DNA of 64,000 nucleotides from Methylobacterium sp. J-077. Its GTDB lineage: Bacteria > Pseudomonadota > Alphaproteobacteria > Rhizobiales > Beijerinckiaceae. Below are positions 53,957 through 61,739 of this stretch, in pieces. Each line of letters begins with the position of its first letter. Within the stretch, counting starts at the first letter, position 1. Both the position numbers and the translations under genes were made by a program. The stretch lies in NCBI RefSeq assembly GCF_022829365.1, contig NZ_JAKSYJ010000230.1, positions 1-64,000 of the forward strand, read 5' to 3'. Below the pieces are notes generated by a model that had not been told where the DNA came from, ran no database searches, and saw only the letters and a list, made by a program, of their open reading frames with translations.

Positions 53957-54874
53957 ATGGCCGACTTTCACGCAGACGAACTGACGGCCCAGGCCCACGC
54001 GGGCCACGTGCTCGGCGAGACCCCGGCGATCCGGCCGTTCATGCCCGATCAGCACCGCAGCTTCTTCGCCGGCCTGCCCTATCTCCTGCTCGGAACCGCG
54101 GACGCGGCCGGTGCGCCAGTCGCGACCCTGCTGACCGGGCCGCCCGGCTTCGTGCAGAGCCCGGATGCGACGCATCTCGCCATCGCCGCGGCGCTCGATT
54201 CCGGCGACCCGGCGGCCGAGTTCCTGGTGCCGGGTGCCGAGACCGGGATTTTGGGCATCGATCTGGCAACGCGGCGGCGCAACCGCGCCAACGGCCGTAT
54301 CGTGCTTCGCGATCGGGACGGCCTGACGGTGACGGTCGACCAGAGCTTCGGCAACTGCCCGCAATACATCCAGCGGCGCGCGGTCGAGCCGGTGCCGCGC
54401 CGGTCGGGTCCGACCGAGATCCTGTCATCCCTGGACGCGGAGGCCGGCGCGCTGACCGACGCCGCCGACACGCTGTTCGTGGCGACGCGGTCGCGGGACG
54501 GCCTCCGGGAGGGCGGCGCCGATATCTCGCACCGGGGCGGCCGGCCGGGCTTCGTCCGGCGCCGGGGCGACGTGCTGACGGTGCCGGATTTTTCCGGCAA
54601 CCGCTACTTTAACACCCTCGGCAACCTGATCGGCGAGCCGCGCGCGGCTTTGCTGTTCCTCGACTTCGCCTCCGGCGACCTCCTGGCCCTCCAGGGCCGC
54701 ACCGCGATCGACTGGACCGGCGCCGCGGGCCTCCTGGGCGCGCAGCGGTCCTGGTCCTTCACGGTGACGGGCGGCTGGCGCCGCCGGGCGGCCATGCCCC
54801 TGCGCTGGAGCGAGCCCGAGCCGGCGCCGCAGCTTTTGCGCACCGGCATCTGGGCCGAGCTCGAAGGAGCCTGA
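53957..54874 (+). CDS. Pyridoxamine 5'-phosphate oxidase-family flavin-binding protein
   Basis: The 305-residue protein contains a split-barrel FMN-binding fold: IRPFMPDQHRSFFAGLPYLL, RRRNRANGRIVL and VPDFSGNRYFNTLGNLIGEP. Proteins of this class often accompany ferredoxin reductases or GST genes. The ATG at 53957 has GAGG seven bases upstream. A GTG at 53945, overlapping the GST stop, is an alternative. The start next to the GST gene suggests joint expression. Confidence 0.88.
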   Translation: MADFHADELTAQAHAGHVLGETPAIRPFMPDQHRSFFAGLPYLLLGTADAAGAPVATLLTGPPGFVQSPDATHLAIAAALDSGDPAAEFLVPGAETGILGIDLATRRRNRANGRIVLRDRDGLTVTVDQSFGNCPQYIQRRAVEPVPRRSGPTEILSSLDAEAGALTDAADTLFVATRSRDGLREGGADISHRGGRPGFVRRRGDVLTVPDFSGNRYFNTLGNLIGEPRAALLFLDFASGDLLALQGRTAIDWTGAAGLLGAQRSWSFTVTGGWRRRAAMPLRWSEPEPAPQLLRTGIWAELEGA

Positions 54875-54881
54875 ACGTGGT

Positions 54882-55529
54882 TCAGGCCGCGCCTGCAGCG
54901 GCAGCCTCATGCTCCTGCGCAAGCTGCCCATCGGCTGCGGCTACGGTCTGGAAGGCTGGGCGACCGTGGACCCGGGCGACGTAGGCCGACAGGACCGGAT
55001 CTGGCGCCACCAAGCCGAAGCCCATCGTCCAGCCGAGTGCGCTGCCCCAGAGGATGTCGGCGGCGCTGAAGCGATCGCCGAGCAGGTACGGGCCCGGATC
55101 CAGCGCCTCGGTGATGCGCGCGATGACGCTGCCGTAATCGGCATAGGCCGACATGGCCCGCGGCCCGGGCTCGCGCTTGAGATGGCGGTCGATCACGGCG
55201 GGCTCGAAGCAGGAACCGTAGAACACCATCCAGCGCAGATACGTCCCCCGGGCGGGATCGGTGATGGCCGGGGCGAGGCCGGCCTCGGGGAACAGATCGG
55301 CGAGATAGAGGTAGACAGCAGCCTGCTCGGTCACCAGCGCCTCGCCGTGGCGGATCGCCGGCACCTTCGCCATCGGGTTGACGGCGCGGTAGGCGCTCCC
55401 GAGGTGCTCGCCGGCCCGCATGTTGAGCGCGTGCAGGCGATGCGGAGCGCGGAGTTCCTCCAGGAGCACGCGCACCCCGGTCGAGCGGGTATTGGGAGCA
55501 TGGTAGAATTCGATCTCCGGCGTAGCCAT
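54882..55529 (-). CDS. Glutathione S-transferase
   Basis: The 215-residue protein has an N-terminal thioredoxin-like domain (IEFYHAPNTRSTGVRVLLEE, then NPMAKVPAIRHGEALVTEQA with cis-Pro and the glutathione-binding Glu) and a helical C-terminal domain (SAADILWGSAL). It differs clearly from the GST at 53322. GGAAGGG before the ATG at 55529 supports the start. It converges with the flavin-binding gene, with 7 bp between the stops. The 238 bp upstream hold only promoters for this gene and the response regulator. Confidence 0.9.
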   Translation of the reverse strand: MATPEIEFYHAPNTRSTGVRVLLEELRAPHRLHALNMRAGEHLGSAYRAVNPMAKVPAIRHGEALVTEQAAVYLYLADLFPEAGLAPAITDPARGTYLRWMVFYGSCFEPAVIDRHLKREPGPRAMSAYADYGSVIARITEALDPGPYLLGDRFSAADILWGSALGWTMGFGLVAPDPVLSAYVARVHGRPAFQTVAAADGQLAQEHEAAAAGAA

Positions 55530-55767
55530 GCCGCACCCTTCCAAGGCCTGTGATTCGCACGGCGGTACGGTTCGGTCCGCCGAGGGGCCGGGTCAATCCT
55601 GCAGCGCACGCGCCAAGGGGCGATGTCCCATTCCGACCGGAAGAGGCTTCCGCACAGGGTAGCCTCTTCCGCAGGGACCGGAATCGCGGCAGGGACGTTG
55701 GGCGTTTGTGCGTTGCCGCGCGTTGGACTGCCGTCCGGCGCGACGCGACCCGGGGATTCGAGTTCTG

Positions 55768-56148
55768 ATGGCGAAGATACTGCTGGTCGAGGACCATGAA
55801 GAGATCTGGGACTTCCTGTCCCGCCGCCTCAAGCGCCGCGGCTACGAGGTGATCCTGGCCCATGACGGCGAGGCCGGCGTCCAGCAGGCCCGGTCGGGCC
55901 AGCCCGACGTGATCCTGCTCGACATGAACCTGCCGGTGCTCGACGGCTGGTCGGCGGCGCGGGCGCTGAAATCCGGATCCGACACGCGGGCGATCCCGAT
56001 CATCGCGCTCACTGCCCACGCCATGTCCGGAGACCGGGACAAGGCGATCCAGGCGGGCTGCGACGACTACCATCCCAAGCCGGTCGATTTCTCCAAGCTA
56101 CTCAGCCAGATCAGCGCCGCCCTGGGCGAGACCGCGCAGGCAGGCTGA
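55768..56148 (+). CDS. Single-domain response regulator (CheY/DivK-like)
   Basis: The 126-residue protein is a lone receiver domain: ILLVEDHEEIWDFLSRRL with the acidic pocket, phospho-acceptor Asp in VILLDMNLPVLDGW, Thr in IALTAHAM and Lys in HPKPVD. It lacks an output domain, so it likely acts by protein contact or phosphate relay. No cognate kinase is adjacent; the LOV hybrid kinase at 58342 and the two other hybrid kinases are candidates. Confidence 0.92.
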   Translation: MAKILLVEDHEEIWDFLSRRLKRRGYEVILAHDGEAGVQQARSGQPDVILLDMNLPVLDGWSAARALKSGSDTRAIPIIALTAHAMSGDRDKAIQAGCDDYHPKPVDFSKLLSQISAALGETAQAG

Positions 56149-56224
56149 AGCCGCCCAGCTCCGAATCGCTCCGCCTTCGCGGTGCGGCAGCATCCCAAGT
56201 TCGACACGTCAGTGGAGCGTATCC

Positions 56225-58198
56225 GTGAGCGAGGATCCCGTCACCGCCCAGCGCCTCAAGCAGGGCCTGCCGGTCATCGTCGCCCTGGCCTCGACCCTGC
56301 TGGTCGTGTCGATCATGGCGGCCCTGTATCTCGGTCGCGAGATCCTGGTGCCGGTGACGCTGGCGATCCTCCTGAGCTTCGTCCTGGTGCCGGCGGTCCG
56401 GATCCTCCGGCGGATCCGCGTGCCGCGGGCGGCCGCGGTCCTGCTGGTGGTGGTGATCGTCTTCGGCGGCCTGTTCGGGATCGGCAGCCTGATCGCCAGC
56501 GAGGCGTCGCAGCTCGCCGCCGACCTGCCGCGCTACACGCAGGTGATGAGTACCAAGATCAAGGACCTGCGTGGCGCCACCGCCGGGGCCGGGACCCTGT
56601 CGCGGATGGTCGACATGGTCCAGGATCTCAGTGCGACGCTGCAGCCGCCCGCGGCCATCGAGGTCAAGGGCGAGCCGGGAACCCGCACGCATCCGCTCAC
56701 GGTTGAGATCAGCCCCGCCCGCGCGAGCGTCCTCGAGACGTTTCAGACCTTCGCGGGGCCGATCCTGCACCCGCTGGCCACCACCGGCCTGATCCTGATC
56801 TTCACGATCTTCATCCTGCTCCAGCGCGAGGATTTGCGGAACCGGGCGATCCGGCTGGCGGGCGGCTCGGGGGACCTGCGCCGGGTCACGGCAGCGATCG
56901 ACGACGCGACCAGCCGGCTCAGCCGATTCTTCCTGGCCCAGCTCGCCCTCAACATTGCGTTCGGGGTGGTGATCGGTGTGGGCCTGTGGCTGATCGGCGT
57001 GCCGAGCCCGACGCTGTTCGGCGTGCTCGCGGCGATCCTGCGCTTCGTGCCCTATATCGGCGCCGCGATCAGCGCGCTGCTGCCGCTGATCCTCGCCGCC
57101 GCGGTCGATCCCGGCTGGACCATGGTGATCGCCACAGCAGCCCTGTTCCTAGTGGTGGAGCCGATCTGCGGCCACGTCATCGAGCCGCTGCTCTACGGCC
57201 ACTCCACCGGCTTGTCGCCGATCGCCGTGATCCTGGCCGCCACGATCTGGACGTTCCTGTGGGGGCCGATCGGCCTCGTGCTCGCCACCCCGCTCACCGT
57301 CTGCCTGGTCGTGCTCGGCCGGCACGTGGAGAGGCTCTGGTATCTCGACGTGCTGCTCGGCGACCGGCCCGCTTTGGCGCCGCCCGAGATCTTCTACCAG
57401 CGCATGCTGGCGGGCGATCCGGCCGAGGCGATCGACCAGGGCTGGCAGTTCCTGAAGGCGCGGGCGCTCGTCACCTATTACGACGAGGTCGCGCTCGCCG
57501 GCCTGCTGCTCGCCCAGGAGGATCTCTCGCGCGGCACCCTGGACCGGGCACGCCAGGACGAGGTCGGCGCGGCGATCCGGACCGTGGTGGCGAGGCTCGG
57601 CACCGCGCCGGTGGCGCGGCGGACCTGGCGGGGATCGACGCGCTCCTCGCCCGATACCGAGACCGCGGCGGCGCTGGCCGCCATCGGGCCGGACCGGCAG
57701 GTCGCCGGCATTGTGCTGGCCCGCGAGCAGCTCGCCCCGGCTTGGCGGAGCGAGACGCCAGTCCTGTGCGTGTCGAGCCGCGGCCCGTTCGACGAGGCGG
57801 CGACGCTGATGCTGAGCCAGATCCTGGGCCGCCACGGGCTGGCCTCGCAGACCCTGTCGATGGCCGCGATCCGGGCCGGCGAGAGGCCCGAAAACCCAGA
57901 GAGCCTGGCGCTGATCTGCTTCTCCTACCTCGAGCCGGTCAGCCTGTCGCAGATCCGCTTCACCGTCCGGCAGGCCCGCGCGGCGGTGCCGGGCGTGCGT
58001 ATCCTCGTGGGCTTCTGGCGCGAGCGCGACCCGGCCACCCTGGACCGCCTGCGCCGGGCGACATCGGCGGATTTTCTGGTGACGTCGCTGAACGAAGCGC
58101 TCTCGGCGGTGCTGACCGCCTGCCGGGACCCGGCGCCCCCGCGGATCGCCCCAGCGCCCGCCAAGGCCCTGCCTATGGCGGCCCGAGCGGCGGCGTAG
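56225..58198 (+). CDS. AI-2E family membrane protein with long cytoplasmic C-terminus
   Basis: The 657-residue protein has an AI-2E/PerM-type membrane domain (about 1-360; LGREILVPVTLAILLSFVLV, the conserved LRFVPYIGAAISALLPLIL, ending FLWGPIGLVLATPLTVCLVV). A soluble extension of about 290 residues with no named domain follows. Most family members are about 350-400 residues. The extension begins FYQRMLAGDPAEAIDQGWQF and later has Rossmann-like alpha/beta pattern. The GTG at 56225 is used. The family includes exporters and ion antiporters; the substrate is unknown here. Confidence 0.87.
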   Translation: MSEDPVTAQRLKQGLPVIVALASTLLVVSIMAALYLGREILVPVTLAILLSFVLVPAVRILRRIRVPRAAAVLLVVVIVFGGLFGIGSLIASEASQLAADLPRYTQVMSTKIKDLRGATAGAGTLSRMVDMVQDLSATLQPPAAIEVKGEPGTRTHPLTVEISPARASVLETFQTFAGPILHPLATTGLILIFTIFILLQREDLRNRAIRLAGGSGDLRRVTAAIDDATSRLSRFFLAQLALNIAFGVVIGVGLWLIGVPSPTLFGVLAAILRFVPYIGAAISALLPLILAAAVDPGWTMVIATAALFLVVEPICGHVIEPLLYGHSTGLSPIAVILAATIWTFLWGPIGLVLATPLTVCLVVLGRHVERLWYLDVLLGDRPALAPPEIFYQRMLAGDPAEAIDQGWQFLKARALVTYYDEVALAGLLLAQEDLSRGTLDRARQDEVGAAIRTVVARLGTAPVARRTWRGSTRSSPDTETAAALAAIGPDRQVAGIVLAREQLAPAWRSETPVLCVSSRGPFDEAATLMLSQILGRHGLASQTLSMAAIRAGERPENPESLALICFSYLEPVSLSQIRFTVRQARAAVPGVRILVGFWRERDPATLDRLRRATSADFLVTSLNEALSAVLTACRDPAPPRIAPAPAKALPMAARAAA

Positions 58199-58341
58199 CC
58201 GGCACACGTCCCCACGGTGCGCGCCAAGCGCGACATTGGTGCCATCGACAACCTCGATTGCCCCCTTAAAGTCGCAACGGGATATCGGTCTCGGGCCGGT
58301 ATCCGCGCCATTCAAGTCCGAAAGAACTAAGACCGCGCGGC

Positions 58342-59958
58342 ATGTCCGACTCTCCCGAAAAACCCCCCATCGGACCGGCCGCGGTGGTCAGAGACGGTGC
58401 GGCCAGTGATGTCGCCGACCGCAAGAGCGATATCTTCTTCGCCGCGGTGGAAACCACCCGGATGCCGATGATCGTCACCGATCCGCGCCAGCCGGACAAT
58501 CCGATCATCTTCGCCAACCGGGCCTTCCTGGCGATGACCGGCTACACGCCGGAGGAGCTCATCGGTCGCAATTGCCGGTTCCTGCAGGGCCCGGAGACCG
58601 ATCGCGAGACGGTCGATCAGGTCCGCTCGGCGATCGCGGAGAGGCGCGAATTCGCCACCGAGATCCTGAATTACCGCAAGAACGGCTCGACCTTCTGGAA
58701 CGCCCTGTTCGTCTCGCCGGTGTACAATTCGGCGGGCGAACTGGTGTACTTCTTCGGCTCGCAACTCGACGTCTCGCGCCGGCGCGACGTCGAGGAGGCG
58801 TTGGGCCAAGCCCAGAAGATGGAGGCTTTGGGCCAGCTCACCGGCGGCATCGCGCATGATTTCAACAACCTGCTTCAGGTGATCGTCGGCTACGTCGACA
58901 TCCTGGCCTCCGGGCTGGAGAAGCCGGATGCCGACCGCGCCCGGCTCGGGCGCGCCACCGACAACATCCGCCAGGCGGCCGAGCGTGCGACGACGCTGAC
59001 GCAGCAGCTCCTGGCCTTCGCCCGCAAGCAGCGCCTGGATGGGCGTGCGGTCAACCTCAACATGCTGGTCGAGGGGATGCGCGAGATGGCCGCCCGCTCG
59101 GTCGGCGAGGTGGTGACGATCGAGCTGGATCTCGCCCGGGACCTCTGGAACTGCCGGGTCGACCCGACCCAGGCCGAGGTCGCGATCCTCAACGTGCTGA
59201 TCAACGCCCGCGACGCGATGCCGGAGGGCGGCACCGTCCAAATCACCACTGCGAACACCGAGATCGCGGCGGGCGGCGAGATCGGGCCGCTGCGTCCCGG
59301 CCGCTACGTCAGCATCGCCATCCGGGATACCGGCACCGGCATTCCCCCGGCGGTGCTCGCCCGGGTGATGGACCCGTTCTTCACCACCAAGGAGGAGGGC
59401 AAGGGCACCGGGCTCGGCCTGTCGATGGTCTACGGCTTCGCCAAGCAATCGGGCGGCGCCGCCCAGATCGAATCGACGGTCGGCGCGGGCACGACGGTGC
59501 GCCTGTCTTTCCCGGCCACCGACGGCGACGCGCATGCCCCGTCCAAGGTCTCGCACCGGGCGGTGGACCGGCAGGGTACCGAGACGATCCTGATCGTCGA
59601 CGACCGCGAGGACGTGGCCGAGCTCGCCCGCACTATCCTGCGGGATTTCGGCTACACGACGCTGATGGCCGGCAATGCCCGCGAGGCGCTGGAGATCCTG
59701 GATTCCAGCGAGCGCATCGATCTGCTGTTCACCGACCTGATCATGCCGGGCGGCATGAACGGCGTGCTGCTCGCCCGGGAGGCGCGTCGCCGCCAGCCCA
59801 AGCTCAAGGTCCTGCTCGCCACGGGCTACGCCGAGGCGAGCCTGGAGCGAACCGACATCGGCGGTTCGGAGTTTGACCTGCTCAACAAGCCGTACCGGCG
59901 CACGGACCTGGTCCGCCGCGTGCGGGCGATCCTCGACGGTCCGACCGGCGTAGGCTGA
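58342..59958 (+). CDS. LOV-domain hybrid histidine kinase (blue-light sensor)
   Basis: The 538-residue protein has a LOV domain at about 30-145 with the core GRNCRFLQG. Cys78 is the residue that forms the flavin adduct in light, and NYRKNGSTFWN carries flavin-contacting Asn residues. It then has a HisKA domain with phosphorylated His172 in GGIAHDFNNLL, a HATPase (INARDAMPEGG, GTGLGLSM) and a receiver with Asp near 465 in LLFTDLIMPGG. LOV kinases autophosphorylate in response to blue light. The output partner is unknown; a single-domain receiver lies 2.2 kb upstream. Confidence 0.93.
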   Translation: MSDSPEKPPIGPAAVVRDGAASDVADRKSDIFFAAVETTRMPMIVTDPRQPDNPIIFANRAFLAMTGYTPEELIGRNCRFLQGPETDRETVDQVRSAIAERREFATEILNYRKNGSTFWNALFVSPVYNSAGELVYFFGSQLDVSRRRDVEEALGQAQKMEALGQLTGGIAHDFNNLLQVIVGYVDILASGLEKPDADRARLGRATDNIRQAAERATTLTQQLLAFARKQRLDGRAVNLNMLVEGMREMAARSVGEVVTIELDLARDLWNCRVDPTQAEVAILNVLINARDAMPEGGTVQITTANTEIAAGGEIGPLRPGRYVSIAIRDTGTGIPPAVLARVMDPFFTTKEEGKGTGLGLSMVYGFAKQSGGAAQIESTVGAGTTVRLSFPATDGDAHAPSKVSHRAVDRQGTETILIVDDREDVAELARTILRDFGYTTLMAGNAREALEILDSSERIDLLFTDLIMPGGMNGVLLAREARRRQPKLKVLLATGYAEASLERTDIGGSEFDLLNKPYRRTDLVRRVRAILDGPTGVG

Positions 59959-59975
59959 GCGTGAGGAGTGGCGCC

Positions 59976-60290
59976 ATGGCGCAGGGCGACAAGGCGAAAT
60001 ACACCGCCAAGCAGAAGCGCAAGGCCGAGCACATCGCCGAGTCCTACGAGGCCCGCGGCGTGCCGGAGCCGGAAGCCGAGGCGCGGGCCTGGGCCACCGT
60101 CAACAAGGACGACGGCGGCGGCAAGAAGCCGGGCGGGTCGGGGCGCGGCAAGGCCACCGGCCATCCGGCGGCTCACAAAGGCGGCGCGACAGGGGGCAAG
60201 GCTTCCGCGAGCCGGACGCCGGAACAGCGCTCGGCCTCGGCGAAGAAGGCTGCGGCGACGCGCAAGGCGAATGCTGCGGCGAGCGCGTAA
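59976..60290 (+). CDS. Small basic stress-type protein (annotated 'plasmid stabilization' in relatives)
   Basis: The 104-residue protein starts MAQGDKAKYTAKQKRKAEHI and includes ARAWATVNKDDGGGKKPGGS. A basic Ala/Lys/Ser tail follows that looks disordered and DNA-binding-like. Relatives are often labelled plasmid stabilization protein, without evidence of that role. GAGGAG lies upstream of the ATG at 59976. It begins 17 bp after the LOV kinase stop and may be read from the same transcript. Confidence 0.7.
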   Translation: MAQGDKAKYTAKQKRKAEHIAESYEARGVPEPEAEARAWATVNKDDGGGKKPGGSGRGKATGHPAAHKGGATGGKASASRTPEQRSASAKKAAATRKANAAASA

Positions 60291-60376
60291 ACGGATGGTC
60301 GAACCCGGACGTTTTTCAGTCGGCCCTGTGTTCCGTCACGGATGGCGATCGGTCAGCGGGATACTAAGCTCGACCG

Positions 60377-60874
60377 ATGAGACACTATCTCGTTCGCGTT
60401 GCTAGCGAAGCCGATCGGCAGCTCTATCATGCGATCCGCCGAGCAGTCCTGTGGGAGGAACGCGGGCGTCAGGGCTACGACGATGCGCGTCCCGAGGAGC
60501 GTCTGTCCAACAACCATCGCCTACTGCTGACCTTCGACGGGCAGGGCATCGGCACGACCCGACTCGATGACCTGCGCGACGGCACGGGCCTCGTCAGGCT
60601 CGTTGCGGTTACGGGTGCCGTGCGCGGGCAAGGTCACGGGCGCATCTTGAACGCGATGGTGGAGAATTACGCGCGCGGGCTCGGCATCGGCACCCTGTTC
60701 GTCAACGCGGCGCCGAATGCCGAGGGTTTCTATGCGGCGACGGGATGGATGCGCTGCCGGAACAATGCGCCGGAACAACTCGGGCATACGGAACGCGGCG
60801 TGCAGATGATCAAGACTATCATTCGTCGCGATCCGGAATCCGTCAGCCTTCCTCCCGCCGCTCAACCAGCTTGA
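60377..60874 (+). CDS. GNAT family N-acetyltransferase
   Basis: The 165-residue protein has a GNAT fold: the acetyl-CoA-binding motif A in VRLVAVTGAVRGQGHGRILN and a later FYAATGWMR block typical of the C-terminal half. It would transfer acetyl from acetyl-CoA to an amine; the substrate is unknown. Its last 32 bp overlap the 3' end of panE on the other strand. Confidence 0.88.
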   Translation: MRHYLVRVASEADRQLYHAIRRAVLWEERGRQGYDDARPEERLSNNHRLLLTFDGQGIGTTRLDDLRDGTGLVRLVAVTGAVRGQGHGRILNAMVENYARGLGIGTLFVNAAPNAEGFYAATGWMRCRNNAPEQLGHTERGVQMIKTIIRRDPESVSLPPAAQPA

Positions 60875-61739
60875 CCAACGTGTACAGAATTCGGTTCGCT
60901 GACGTCGGGATGCCCAGCGCCGCGCCTTTCCGCACGACGTAACCGTTGAGGTGGTCGATCTCGCTGGGCCGGCCCCGGGCGAGGTCCTGGGCGGTGGAGG
61001 AGCGCTGGTCGGCCATGCCGGCGCTGAGGGCCAGCACCGTGTCGAGGATGTCGTCGGGCACCGTCACCCCCGAGGCGCGGGCCACCGCGACGCATTCCTG
61101 CACCACGTCGGTCATCGCCGCGATCACGCCCTCGCCCTGGACCAGGCGGCCGTAGGGCAGCTGGGTCAGGGCCGAGAGGGCGTTGTAGGCGCAGTTGAGG
61201 ATCAGCTTGCCCCACAGCGCATCCACGGCGCGCTCCGACACGGTGGTCGGGATCCCGGCTGCATCGAACGCGGCGGCGATCGTCTGGCTCGCGTGGGAAG
61301 CGCCGAGCGCGAGGTCGCCCCTTCCGTTGTGGCGGACCTGGCCCGGCCCGACCATCTCGGTGGCGACATAGACCGCCACCGGCACCACGGGGCGCCCCAG
61401 CACGGCGGCGAGGCGCTCGGCATTGTCGACGCCGTTCTGCAGGCTGAGGATCGTGGTCGAGGGGCCGAGATGCGCCGCGATCGTCGCCCCGGCCGCTTCC
61501 GTGTCGCCCGACTTGACGCAGACCAACACCAGATCGGCCCCGGCGACGCCCTCGCCCGATACGGTCGCCTGGACGGGGACGGAGTCGCGCCCGGCCGCGC
61601 TCTCCAGCACCAGCCCGTCGGCCTCGACGGCCGCGACCAGGGCGGGGCGGCCAATCAGGGTGACCGCGTGGCCTGCCCGCGCGAGCAGGAACCCGTAATA
61701 GCAGCCGACCGCCCCGGCCCCGAGAACCGCGACCTTCAT
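60843..61739 (-). CDS. panE: 2-dehydropantoate 2-reductase
   Basis: The 298-residue protein has the N-terminal NADPH motif GAGAVGCYYG, the LVCVKSGDTE block with the catalytic-region Lys, LQNGVDN, and the C-terminal KLILNCAYNALSALTQLPYG and EIDHLNGYVVRKG. It reduces ketopantoate to pantoate for pantothenate and CoA synthesis; other PanE-like members act on related 2-oxoacids. Its ATG overlaps the stop of the large oxidase gene (ATGA), so the two are co-translated, which may hint at a 2-hydroxyacid substrate. Confidence 0.88.
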   Translation of the reverse strand: MKVAVLGAGAVGCYYGFLLARAGHAVTLIGRPALVAAVEADGLVLESAAGRDSVPVQATVSGEGVAGADLVLVCVKSGDTEAAGATIAAHLGPSTTILSLQNGVDNAERLAAVLGRPVVPVAVYVATEMVGPGQVRHNGRGDLALGASHASQTIAAAFDAAGIPTTVSERAVDALWGKLILNCAYNALSALTQLPYGRLVQGEGVIAAMTDVVQECVAVARASGVTVPDDILDTVLALSAGMADQRSSTAQDLARGRPSEIDHLNGYVVRKGAALGIPTSANRILYTLVKLVERREEG

